From: Kribbella qitaiheensis
GTDB lineage: Bacteria > Actinomycetota > Actinomycetes > Propionibacteriales > Kribbellaceae
Assembly (NCBI RefSeq): GCF_014217565.1
Contig: NZ_CP043661.1
Coordinates: 4,526,001 to 4,590,000, forward strand
DNA length: 64,000 bases
Reading direction: 5' to 3'
Program-made: the position numbers and the translations under genes
Part shown: positions 41,440 through 49,714 of the stretch, in pieces
Numbering within the stretch: the stretch's first letter is position 1
Layout of the letters: every line of letters begins with the position of its first letter
The notes under the pieces: model-generated
Told to the model about the DNA's origin: nothing
Databases searched by the model: none
Seen by the model: the letters and a program-made list of their open reading frames with translations, nothing else

Positions 41440-43235
41440 CTGTTCGGCGAGGCCAGCTGTTCAGCAAGGAAGGCGAACGCCTGCGGGTAGGCGTCGAGGC
41501 GGTTCTTGAGTTTGGCGAGGCCGTGCCCCTCGTCGGCGTAGACGAGCAGCTGGCAGGGGATGTCCCGTTTGGCCAGCGCCTCGGCGATCTGCTCGGCTTC
41601 GGAGAGCGGGACGCGGGGGTCGTTGGCGCCGTGGATGACCAGCAGCGGCGCCTCGATGTCGTCGGCCCGGTTGAGCGGGCTCGCCTCCTCCAGGAACTCG
41701 CTGTCCTCGGTCAGCGAGCCGTACTCGCGCTCGCGCACCGCGCGCCGGTAGTCCGACGTGTTCGCCAGGAACGTGGTCAACGAGGCCATTCCGACGATGT
41801 CGACTCCTGCTGCCCACAGCGAAGGCTGGAAGGCGAGTCCGGCGAGCACCATGTACCCGCCGTACGAGCCACCCCAGAGCGCGACCCGGTCCTGGTCGAC
41901 ACCGACGCTCGGCAGCCACGCGTGGATCGCGGCGAGATCCTTCACCGAGTCGAGCCGCAGCGCCTTGTCGTCGAGCGAGTACCAGCGCTTGCCGTACGCC
42001 GCGGAGCCGCGCACGTTCGGCACCACGACGGTGTGCCCCGCCGCGGCCAAGGCGGTGACGATCGGGTTCCACGTTCGCAGGGCCGCCGCCTCGGGACCGC
42101 CGTGAATCACAATCACGGCCGAACCGTCGCCGCCATCGGCCGGCCGGTAGACGAAGGCGGGCACCTGCTCGCCGTCGAACGAGGTGATCCGATGGCTCTC
42201 CGGATGAGCCGGACCGGCCGGAAGAGCCGGCATATCGGGCACCTCGACGACGAACAGCTCACCGGTCTCGCGGGAGTAGCGGATCACCGACGGCGGTTGG
42301 ATCGGCGAACTGTAGTTGATCAGCGCGTAGCTGCCGTCGGCCGACCAGAGCGGGTCCGGTGACACATGCGATCGAGCTGCCGCGCCACCTGTCGGTAGAC
42401 CGAGCGGCACGGGTGAACCCTCGCCGGTGAGCTTGTGCAGAGCGACCGAGATTTCACCGTCGTCGGTGGTGCCGACCAGGAGATGCTCGCCGTCCGGGCA
42501 GACCCAACCGGCCAGGTCGTGGGCGTCGTCGGCCAGCAGGTCGCTCCAGGTGCCCTGGGCGACGTCGTACTTCCGCAATGCCAAGCGGTCCCGGCCCGCA
42601 TCGCTCGAAACGATGAAGGCGGAGGAGTCCGGCAGCCAGGAGACGCTGTCCTGGTAGTTCGCGGCGTCGGCGGCGGTGAGCTCCGTGACGGTCTTGGTGG
42701 TCGCGTCGACGAGCAGCAGTTGGTACGAGTTGCCTGGACCGTTCGCGACCAGGATGGTGACCCAGAGGTCGTCCGGTGACGCGGTGACCGTCGCCAGGTA
42801 GCTGGAACTCTCGTACAGCACCGTGTCCGCACCGGTCTCCAGGTCCCGCGCGACCAGGTCGAAGTCGGTGCCGTTGCGGCGGTTCGTCGAGAACAGCACC
42901 CGGGTCGCATTGGCGTCGATCAGCCAGTGCAGGTACGCCGGGTCGTGAACCAGCTCGACAGGCTCCGGCAGACCGTCGGCCCCGAGATCGAGCAGCGACA
43001 ACTGGCCCAGCTCGTTGCCGCCGCTGTCATGCTCGATCACGACCCGCCGGCTGCCCGGGATGTACCGCGCGCGGCGGACCGTGCTGGCCAATTCGGTCAG
43101 CGTCCGCCAGTTCCCGTCCGGCGCGATCTCGTGCAACTGCCGGATGCCGCTCCCGTCGTACCCGACCAGGAGACGGCCCTCGCCGTCAACGTCGAAGGCC
43201 AATACGGTCGGCAGCGAAAGCAACGTTGTCAGCAC
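41436..43235 (-). CDS. S9-family (prolyl oligopeptidase-type) serine peptidase
   Basis: A 599-residue peptidase with an N-terminal beta-propeller (residues 1-345; LAFDVDGEGRLLVGYDGSG and later blades) and a C-terminal alpha/beta-hydrolase domain. The nucleophile is in WGGSYGGYMVLAG, the aspartate in HGANDPRVPLSEAEQ and the histidine in YADEGHGLAKLKNR. No signal peptide is present, so it is cytoplasmic and likely cleaves short peptides. It overlaps the LD-carboxypeptidase stop by 4 bases. Confidence 0.92.
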   Translation of the reverse strand: MLTTLLSLPTVLAFDVDGEGRLLVGYDGSGIRQLHEIAPDGNWRTLTELASTVRRARYIPGSRRVVIEHDSGGNELGQLSLLDLGADGLPEPVELVHDPAYLHWLIDANATRVLFSTNRRNGTDFDLVARDLETGADTVLYESSSYLATVTASPDDLWVTILVANGPGNSYQLLLVDATTKTVTELTAADAANYQDSVSWLPDSSAFIVSSDAGRDRLALRKYDVAQGTWSDLLADDAHDLAGWVCPDGEHLLVGTTDDGEISVALHKLTGEGSPVPLGLPTGGAAARSHVSPDPLWSADGSYALINYSSPIQPPSVIRYSRETGELFVVEVPDMPALPAGPAHPESHRITSFDGEQVPAFVYRPADGGDGSAVIVIHGGPEAAALRTWNPIVTALAAAGHTVVVPNVRGSAAYGKRWYSLDDKALRLDSVKDLAAIHAWLPSVGVDQDRVALWGGSYGGYMVLAGLAFQPSLWAAGVDIVGMASLTTFLANTSDYRRAVREREYGSLTEDSEFLEEASPLNRADDIEAPLLVIHGANDPRVPLSEAEQIAEALAKRDIPCQLLVYADEGHGLAKLKNRLDAYPQAFAFLAEQLASPNS

Positions 43236-43255
43236 AGCTGATCCTCACACGCGCC

Positions 43256-43290
43256 GGGTTCGCGCCGCCCCGGCCGGGCGGCGCGAACCC
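43256..43290. terminator. Strong terminator after the ABC exporter operon
   Basis: GGGTTCGCGCCGCCC pairs perfectly with GGGCGGCGCGAACCC (15 bp) around CGGCC, directly after the ABC gene stop and before the S9 peptidase start. Confidence 0.85.
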
Positions 43291-43296
43291 GCACCC

Positions 43297-45075
43297 TCAG
43301 CGGTCTCCGTGCCAGGAGTGCCAGAGGGCGGCGTACGGGCCTTCGGCGTCGACCAGTTCGTCGTGACCGCCCAGCTCGACGATGCGGCCGTCCTCGACCA
43401 CGGCGATCACGTCGGCGTCGTGGGCGGTGTGCAACCGGTGCGCGATCGCGACCACGGTCCGGCCTTCCAGTACGCCGGCCAGCGACCGCTCCAGATGCCG
43501 GGCGGCCCGCGGGTCCATCAACGAGGTTGCCTCGTCGAGGACCAGCGTGTGCGGGTCGGCCAGCACCAACCTGGCCAGTGCGACCTGCTGGGCCTGGGCC
43601 GGCGTGAGCGAGACCCCGCCCGAACCGACCTCGGTGTCGAGACCGTGCTCGAACCCGGCCACCCACGCATGCGCGTCCACCGATCGCAATGCGGTCCACA
43701 GCTCCGCGTCACTCGCGGCCGGCCGAGCCAGTCGCAGGTTGTCGCGGACACTGCCGACGAACACGTGGTGCTCCTGGTTGACCAGCGCGACGTGACTGCG
43801 GACCTGCTCGGCCGACATTCGGTCCAGGGCCGCACCACCCAAGGTGATGTCGCCCATTCGCGGCGAGTAGATCCCCGCCAGCAACCGGCCGAGGGTGGAT
43901 TTCCCTGCACCAGAAGGGCCTACCAGTGCGACCCGTGCGCCCGGCTGCACCGTCAAGGTGACGCCGTGCAGCACGTCCCGGCCTTCGAGGTAGCCGAAGC
44001 GCACCTCGTCGGCCAGCACGGTCCGCCCGTCCGGCTCCTTGTCGTCGCCTGCCGCGGCCGCCTCGACCTCACGGACGCCGACCAGCCGGGCCAGCGAGAC
44101 CTGGGCCACCTGCAACTCGTCGTACCAGCGGATCATCATGTTGACCGGCTCGATCAGCATCTGGATGTAGAGCGCACCCGTGGTCAGCGCGCCGACGGTG
44201 ATCCAGCCCTCGATCGCCAGCCCGCCGCCGATCATCAGGACCGCGGCCAGTGCGACCGTGTGGGTCATGTTGATGATCGGGAAGAGGATCATCCGCAGGT
44301 ACAGCGTGTACCGCTCCCAGGCGACCCACTGGCCGATCCGGGTGTCGCCGAGCTTGATCCGGCGGTAACCGAGCCGGTGCGACTCGACGGTCCGGCCGGC
44401 GTCCACCGTCTCCGCCAGTGCCGACGCGACCGCGGCGTAGCCCGCCGCTTCCGACCTGTACGCCTTTGGCGCGCGGCGGAAGTACCAGCGACCCCCGATG
44501 ATCAGGATCGGTGCTGCGATGACCACGGCGACTGCCAGCTCCGGCGCGGTCACGATCAGCGCGCCGATCAGCAGCCCGGCCCAGATCACCGCGATGGTCA
44601 GCTGCGGAACCGCGTCGCGCATGGCGTGCGAGAGACGGTCCACGTCTGTGGTGATCCGGGACAGCAGGTCGCCGGTGCCGGCCCGCTCCAGTACGCCGGG
44701 CGGCAGGGCGACAGCTCGGACCAGGAAGTCCTCTCGCAGGTCGGCCAGCATCTCCTCGCCCAGCACCGCACCGCGAAGCCGGGTGAGCCGGACGAACACC
44801 GTCTGCACGGCAAGCGCGCAGACGAAGCCGAGCACGACGTACGGAAGGTCTACGTCCGTCCTGCCGAGAGACAACTTCTCCACCACGTTACCGAGCAGCC
44901 ATGGACCGACCATGCCACTCAGCGCCGCCACCGCGTTGACCACTGTCAGCCAGCCGAACGCACGGCGATGCCGGCGGAACAGGGTCTTCAGATAGGCCCG
45001 CACCGTCGCAGTACCGGCTACCGGCAGGCGTGCAGCTTCCTGCGGTGCTGCCGGGTCGTACTCAGGGCGTTTCAC
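43297..45075 (-). CDS. ABC exporter half, intact Walker A but degenerate signature
   Basis: A 592-residue fused permease-ATPase. Six membrane segments lie in residues about 50-320. The ATPase has Walker A GPSGAGKSTLG and Walker B TLVLDEATSLMDP. The ABC signature is replaced by LTPAQAQQ instead of LSGGQ. The H-loop reads AHRLHT. The ATG at 45075 overlaps the stop of the upstream ABC gene (ATGA). It complements the partner, which has LSGGQ but no Walker A. The substrate is unknown. Confidence 0.9.
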   Translation of the reverse strand: MKRPEYDPAAPQEAARLPVAGTATVRAYLKTLFRRHRRAFGWLTVVNAVAALSGMVGPWLLGNVVEKLSLGRTDVDLPYVVLGFVCALAVQTVFVRLTRLRGAVLGEEMLADLREDFLVRAVALPPGVLERAGTGDLLSRITTDVDRLSHAMRDAVPQLTIAVIWAGLLIGALIVTAPELAVAVVIAAPILIIGGRWYFRRAPKAYRSEAAGYAAVASALAETVDAGRTVESHRLGYRRIKLGDTRIGQWVAWERYTLYLRMILFPIINMTHTVALAAVLMIGGGLAIEGWITVGALTTGALYIQMLIEPVNMMIRWYDELQVAQVSLARLVGVREVEAAAAGDDKEPDGRTVLADEVRFGYLEGRDVLHGVTLTVQPGARVALVGPSGAGKSTLGRLLAGIYSPRMGDITLGGAALDRMSAEQVRSHVALVNQEHHVFVGSVRDNLRLARPAASDAELWTALRSVDAHAWVAGFEHGLDTEVGSGGVSLTPAQAQQVALARLVLADPHTLVLDEATSLMDPRAARHLERSLAGVLEGRTVVAIAHRLHTAHDADVIAVVEDGRIVELGGHDELVDAEGPYAALWHSWHGDR

Positions 45076-46835
45076 GCCGACTCCTCGAGGGTTGGCTCGT
45101 CTTCACGGGTGACCACTGCGCGGTACTGGCTGTGGCTGTTCACCAGTTCGTGGTGGGTGCCGATGGCCTCGACCCGGCCGTCCGGCACGAACACGACCTG
45201 CTCCGCGCGGTCCAGCATCAGCGGGCTGGACGTGAACACCACGGTGGTCCGGCCGGCTCGCAAGAGGCGCAGACCGTCAGCGATCCGTGCCTCGGTGTGT
45301 GCGTCCACCGCGCTGGTCGGCTCGTCCAGCACCAGCAGGGCCGGGTCGACGAACAGTGAGCGGGCAAGAGCTACGCGCTGACGCTGCCCACCGGACAGTG
45401 ACCTGCCGCGCTCGGTTAGCAGCGCCTGCGTGGCATCCGTGCCGCCTTCCGGCAGCGTCTGACGCAGTACGTCAAGGATGTCCTCGCACTGAGCCGCGTC
45501 GAGAGCAGCCTCTACCGTCACGTCCCCGCTGGACGGTACGTCGAACAGGTCGCGGACGGTCCCGGACAGGAGCACCGGGTCCTTGTCCTGCACGAGCACG
45601 GCGGTCCGTGCTGAGTCCAGTGGCAGCTCGTCGAGCGCTACGCCACCGAGCAGCACAGAAGCCTGCCCTGGCTCGGCGTCCGGGCTGTGACCGCCGAGGC
45701 GATCCGCAAGCCGCCCGCTGGCGTCTGGGTTGCCACAGACCACAGCAGTGAAGCTCCCAGCCGTCACGGACAGACCAGTGACCGGGTCGAACAGATCACC
45801 CGTCGGCACCTGGGCGGCAGCGGTCTCCGCCTGGCCGTCGGTGCGCTGCAACGACAGCACGCGCGCGGCACGACGTGCGGACACCTTCGAGAAGATGAAC
45901 GCGCTCGCCGTCTCCTCGAACGTCTGCAGCGGGACCAGCATGAAGGTGATGAAACCGTACGTCGTGACGAGCTCGCCGACGCTGATCCGCCCTTCCGTCA
46001 CGAAGTTGATGCCGAACCAGACGATCACCACCAGGAACAGGCCGAACAACAGCACCTGGAGCGCAGCGATCAGCGACCACATGCGGGCCGACCGGACCGC
46101 GCTCGACCGGTACTCCTGCGAGGCCTCGCGATAGCGGTCCAGGAAGAGCTGCTCGCCGCCGATGCCGCGCAGTACGCGCAGACCGGCGACCGTGTCGGCG
46201 GCGAGCTCGGTGGCCCGGCCGCCCTTGGCGCGCTGCTGATCGGCCCGTCGCTCGGCCGGACCCATCAGCGGCACGATCGAGAAGGCCAGTACCGGGACGG
46301 CGATGGCGACGATCAGGCCGAGCTTGGGCTCGTAGAAGAGCAGGCCGATCACCACGGCGAAACAGGTCAGCAGGGCTGCGATGAACCGGCCGAGCACCTC
46401 GACGAACCAGCCGATCTTCTCGACATCACCGCTACTCACGGCAACGACCTCACCAGCCGCGATCCGCCGGGTCAGCATCGAGCCGAGCTCGGCGGCCTTG
46501 CGGGAGATCAGCTGCTGGATGCGCGACGCCGTACTGATCCAGTTGGTCACCACGGCGCGGTGGAAGAAGGAGTCGGCGCCGGCTTTGGCCGCGCCCATCC
46601 CGAGCAACAGCAGGCCGGCCAGCAGCAGCCGGGACCAGGACTTGTCGATCACGGCCTGGACAGCGATGCCGACCGCGACCGGGGCGGCGGCGATGCCACC
46701 GAAGTACAGCAGGCCCCAGCCGACCGCGACGACTTGTCCGCGCAGTTGCTGGTGCTCGAGCCAGAGAATGAGTCGGAGGCCGGACCGGGTATCTGGCACA
46801 CCCGGGTCGGCGAAGGGAATGAGGCGCAGCGACAT
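45072..46835 (-). CDS. ABC exporter half, degenerate Walker A but intact signature
   Basis: A 587-residue fused permease-ATPase. Membrane domain to about residue 310. The Walker A position reads VVCGNPDASGRLADRLGG and lacks the GKS/T, so this domain should bind ATP poorly on its own. The signature LSGGQRQRVALARS and Walker B LLVLDEPTSAVD are intact. The H-loop has FTSSPLML with no histidine. With its coupled partner it should form one consensus and one degenerate ATP site. First gene of the operon. Confidence 0.9.
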   Translation of the reverse strand: MSLRLIPFADPGVPDTRSGLRLILWLEHQQLRGQVVAVGWGLLYFGGIAAAPVAVGIAVQAVIDKSWSRLLLAGLLLLGMGAAKAGADSFFHRAVVTNWISTASRIQQLISRKAAELGSMLTRRIAAGEVVAVSSGDVEKIGWFVEVLGRFIAALLTCFAVVIGLLFYEPKLGLIVAIAVPVLAFSIVPLMGPAERRADQQRAKGGRATELAADTVAGLRVLRGIGGEQLFLDRYREASQEYRSSAVRSARMWSLIAALQVLLFGLFLVVIVWFGINFVTEGRISVGELVTTYGFITFMLVPLQTFEETASAFIFSKVSARRAARVLSLQRTDGQAETAAAQVPTGDLFDPVTGLSVTAGSFTAVVCGNPDASGRLADRLGGHSPDAEPGQASVLLGGVALDELPLDSARTAVLVQDKDPVLLSGTVRDLFDVPSSGDVTVEAALDAAQCEDILDVLRQTLPEGGTDATQALLTERGRSLSGGQRQRVALARSLFVDPALLVLDEPTSAVDAHTEARIADGLRLLRAGRTTVVFTSSPLMLDRAEQVVFVPDGRVEAIGTHHELVNSHSQYRAVVTREDEPTLEESA

Positions 46836-47068
46836 GACGTCCCAAAGGAGGCATAGAATAGAAGGTTTTGAAGGGAATACAGGAGGGGTTTCGGAGCACC
46901 TGACCAGGCGTATGCATCCAGCGTAGGCGGCCTGGTGAGGGGCCCGTCAAACCCTTTTCGGCCGTCCGGATTCTGGGCCGGTTGGAGAGTCTTCAACGTT
47001 TGAACTGGATCGGGGAGTGCAGGCTGAGCGGGTGGGCGAGCTGACTCGGCAGCGGCGGCTGCTCGTGC
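46836..47068. other. Intergenic region upstream of the ABC exporter operon
   Basis: No gene is evident. The first 50 bp are AT-richer (TATTCT and TTCAAAAC on the minus strand) and probably hold the exporter promoter. A GGAGG-like run lies on the plus strand but no reading frame follows it. The remainder leads into the MFS scrap. Confidence 0.5.
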
Positions 47069-47275
47069 TCAGGATCTGCCCTCCGCGTCGCCATCGTCGG
47101 CACAGTCCTCACCGCCCGCCTCACCGGCTCCTTCGAAACCGGCTTCGTCCCTGCCGCCCGCCTCAGCTGGTACACCATCGCCACCTGCGGAGCCCTGGTC
47201 CTCACCCTAGGCCTCATCACCACCACCCCCTGGGCCCGCGCCACCGCCACCAAAGTAGCCACCGAGTTCTCCTGA
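47069..47275 (+). pseudogene. C-terminal scrap of an MFS transporter gene
   Basis: One frame ending at TGA 47273-47275 encodes about 65 residues with typical MFS last-segment character: VAIVGTVLTARLTGSFETGF, then LSWYTIATCGALVLTLGLIT. There is no start codon or ribosome site and the sequence before GSALRVA is unrelated. It is a remnant of a DHA2-type transporter gene. Confidence 0.6.
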
Positions 47276-47313
47276 CCAACTGCTCAATACTTTCGGTCGA
47301 AGAACGGGAGGTG

Positions 47314-47352
47314 TTGACAGGGTGTGTTTGGGCGGCTTCGATCTGAATCGAA
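47314..47352 (+). promoter_or_regulatory. Promoter and palindrome for the ArsR/DUF5937 gene
   Basis: TTGACA (47314-47319), a 17-bp spacer, then TTCGAT (47337-47342). The -10 is the left arm of the palindrome TTCGAT-CTGA-ATCGAA (47337-47352). A related sequence, TTCGGTCGAA, lies near 47291-47300. Likely autoregulation. Confidence 0.6.
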
Positions 47353-47422
47353 AGACGTGTGGCTGACCCGGCGCCCGGGCACGATCAGGGACTGATGCCG
47401 ACACGCCCAGACTGGGGACGAG

Positions 47423-48400
47423 ATGCTGCGGATCATCTTCACCGAGCGCGACCTGAACCGGGTTCGCCTCGCCGGCACGCCTGATCCGCTCTGGGAGATC
47501 ACCAACAGCCTGCACCGCCTGCAGACCCGCCGCGGCCGTTGGGCCTACGCGCGCTGGTACCGCTCGACCCAGGAAGCACTGACCGACCAGATCCTCCAGC
47601 GCATGGTCAACGACCTGCTGCTCCCCCTCTTCCCGCGCACGGCGTATTTCCCCGACTTCCTCACCCCAGCCGCGGCCCTGGAAGGTCTCGACGCCGGCAT
47701 CGAGGCGATCCACGCCACTCCCGAAGCACGCGTCACCCGCGAATTCAAAACCCTCGCGCTCGTGCACAGAGCCCCCACCTGGGGAAAGCGCCTCGCAGCC
47801 GGCGAGATGCGAACAGAACTCGGCACCGCTCTCCGCACCTACCACCAGAAGGTGATCGAGCCGCATCACGACAGCATCGAGGCAGCAGTCGAGGACGACA
47901 GAGTCCTGCGATCGCGAGCATTGATGCGCGGCGGCGTCGACCAGCTACTCAAGAGCTTCTGGCCGCTGATGCGCTGGCAATACCCAGTACTCGAAGTGCA
48001 GTACCCGTACGACAGGACCCTCCACCTCAGCGGCCGCGGTCTGCTGCTCTCACCGTCGTACTTCGCCTGGCACTACCCGGTTGCACTAGCCGACGACGAG
48101 CTATCACCGATGCTCAGCTATCCCCTACTCCACAAGGCCGACAGCGATGACCCCGAACAACACCGCCCGTCAACAGCGGCACTACTCGGTACTACGAGGG
48201 CGGCGGTCCTGCAGGCGACCAGCGAAGGGCTGACGACCGGCGAGGTAGCAAAGCGCGTCGGGATCGGTGCACCGACCGCCAGCCACCACCTGACCGTACT
48301 GCGCGACAGCGGGCTGATCGCGAGCCAGCGACACCAGAAAACGGTGCTGCACGTCCTCACCCCACTCGGCGCAGCCTTGCTCCGGCAGAACTCACGCTGA
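47423..48400 (+). CDS. ArsR-type winged-helix regulator with DUF5937 domain
   Basis: A 325-residue regulator. The N-terminal 240 residues match the DUF5937 sensor-like domain of actinobacteria (IIFTERDLNRVRLAGTPDPL, TAYFPDFLTPAAALEGLDAG). The C-terminal 70 residues are an ArsR-like winged helix (GLTTGEVAKRVGIGAPTASH, then HLTVLRDSGLIASQRHQ). A truncated paralogue occurs at 58630-59085. The signal and targets are unknown; a palindrome overlapping its own promoter suggests autoregulation. Confidence 0.88.
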   Translation: MLRIIFTERDLNRVRLAGTPDPLWEITNSLHRLQTRRGRWAYARWYRSTQEALTDQILQRMVNDLLLPLFPRTAYFPDFLTPAAALEGLDAGIEAIHATPEARVTREFKTLALVHRAPTWGKRLAAGEMRTELGTALRTYHQKVIEPHHDSIEAAVEDDRVLRSRALMRGGVDQLLKSFWPLMRWQYPVLEVQYPYDRTLHLSGRGLLLSPSYFAWHYPVALADDELSPMLSYPLLHKADSDDPEQHRPSTAALLGTTRAAVLQATSEGLTTGEVAKRVGIGAPTASHHLTVLRDSGLIASQRHQKTVLHVLTPLGAALLRQNSR

Positions 48401-48440
48401 CCGAGCACCCGCAGTACAGGCAGAGCCGCAGTACGGGCAG

Positions 48441-49470
48441 TCAGCCTTCGAGCAGCCCGGCGCGGACCAGGGCTTTCAACCGCCCGCGGAGGATCTTCTG
48501 CCGGCGCTCCTCCTCCGGGAAGAGATCCACGTACTCCGACCCCTTCGCTGCCAGCAGGTCATCGTCCAGCCTCCGCACAGTCCCCGCCGGGAACCGATGC
48601 GTCATCGCCGCCTGCACCGCCGCACTGTCGGTCCCGCGGAGCAACTCGGTCAGCTGCTCCTCCGTCGTCACCCCGAGGCTGGCCAGGATCCCCAGGATCC
48701 ACGCGTAATGGTTCGTCTTCGCGTGCGGCGCATCCGGATACCGCCTGGTCAAATACGTCGTCAGCGTCGGCGTCGTCAGATCCATCGGCGCCGCGTCGGG
48801 CTCGGCGGCGGCCAGTTCGCGGTACAGCTTGTCGATCTCGGCGAACTCGTTGTCCGCGAGCTCCATCAACGCGGCCCGCGAGCAGGAACCGCCGATCGAA
48901 CTCGGGCTTGCGATCCGGCGGGATGTCCAGCTTGTACCGGATGTCGTGCTCGAACTCGGCCCACGCGTGCTGGACCGCCGTCCGGACCTGGATCTCCATC
49001 GTCAGGTTCTTCAGTACGGCGTACTCCGGCAGCTCCCGCCGATGCGCGTTGAGCCTGACCAGGTAGTGCTTGCTCGCATACCCGAACGCGCCCTGAGCCC
49101 GGGTGTGCGCGCCCATGTCGGTGTGCTCGACGATCTCGAACTCGGACTCGATCACCTCGCAGACCCGGTCGACGGCCTCGACCAGGAAGGTGATGATCCG
49201 GGCCGCGACCAGGTCGGTGATCTGGTCCAGCGGATCGTCGTACTTCGGTTTGGTGGGATCGTCCGGATGCGGTTTCGACGCCTTCAGCAGGAACGACTCG
49301 GGGTCCTTCGCCCGGGCGGTCGCGGAGAGGTAGTTGATGCCCTCTTCCTCGCCGATCAGCTCGTTGATCAGCGCTTCCAGCTTGCGCGCGCCCCCGACGT
49401 ACTGCTGATACGTCCGCTCGTACTGCGCAGCGGCTCGCACGGTCCACTCCCGCACCTCAAGCCCGCCCAT
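48441..49470 (-). pseudogene. RelA/SpoT-domain protein, single-base frameshift
   Basis: A GTP pyrophosphokinase-family gene of about 343 codons. From ATG 49470 the frame encodes the synthetase-type domain: YDDPLDQITDLVAARIITF, FGYASKHYLVRLNAHRREL and LTMEIQVRTAVQHAWAEFEHD. At FDRRFLLAG homology leaves this frame and resumes one frame over with MELADNEFAEIDKLYRELAA to the stop at 48441. One extra base in the CGCGGGCCGCG run at 48871-48880 explains it. If genuine, the C-terminal 140 residues are lost; if a sequence error, the gene is intact. No HD hydrolase domain is present, so it resembles a small alarmone synthetase-like protein. Confidence 0.7.
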
Positions 49471-49596
49471 GCGCAGACCTTAGTGCGCCGATCGGCCCGC
49501 ACGCCGCACGTCCCCCCGGATTCCGCTGCAAGACTTCGTCAAATGCCCCACTTCTCCGACTGGTCCGGCTACGCCGCTAAGGCTTGATATCGGCGT

Positions 49597-49623
49597 CTAG
49601 TGAAGTCTAGTGAAAATGCTAGA
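49597..49623. promoter_or_regulatory. Phased CTAG element, copy 1
   Basis: A 27-bp element with CTAG at 49597, 49607 and 49619, spaced 10 and 12 bp, and GAA-type blocks between them (CTAGTGAAGT, CTAGTGAAAATG, CTAGA). It matches copy 2 at 22 of 27 positions by eye. Confidence 0.75.
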
Positions 49624-49666
49624 TAGCCATGATCTTTGACAGAGAAGCGACACGCTCTGCGGGTGA

Positions 49667-49693
49667 CTAGCGAAATCTAAGGAAAACGCTAGA
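49667..49693. promoter_or_regulatory. Phased CTAG element, copy 2
   Basis: Second 27-bp copy (CTAGCGAAAT, CTAAGGAAAACG, CTAGA), beginning exactly 70 bp after copy 1 and ending 21 bp before the ATPase start codon. A TTGACA lies between the copies at 49636. CTAG is normally rare in bacterial DNA, so this is probably a specific binding site. Confidence 0.75.
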
Positions 49694-49714
49694 CGCGCTC
49701 ATAGAGTGGAATGC

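Noticed and set aside
43015..45381. 788-codon open frame on the plus strand
   Set aside because: It lies opposite two well-supported ABC exporter genes, is His/Arg/Pro/Gln-rich and shows no family motif. It is a shadow frame of high-GC coding sequence.
49471..49596. Part of the accessory region boundary or att site
   Set aside because: I looked for a direct repeat pairing with sequence after 53165 or near 47060 and found none by eye.
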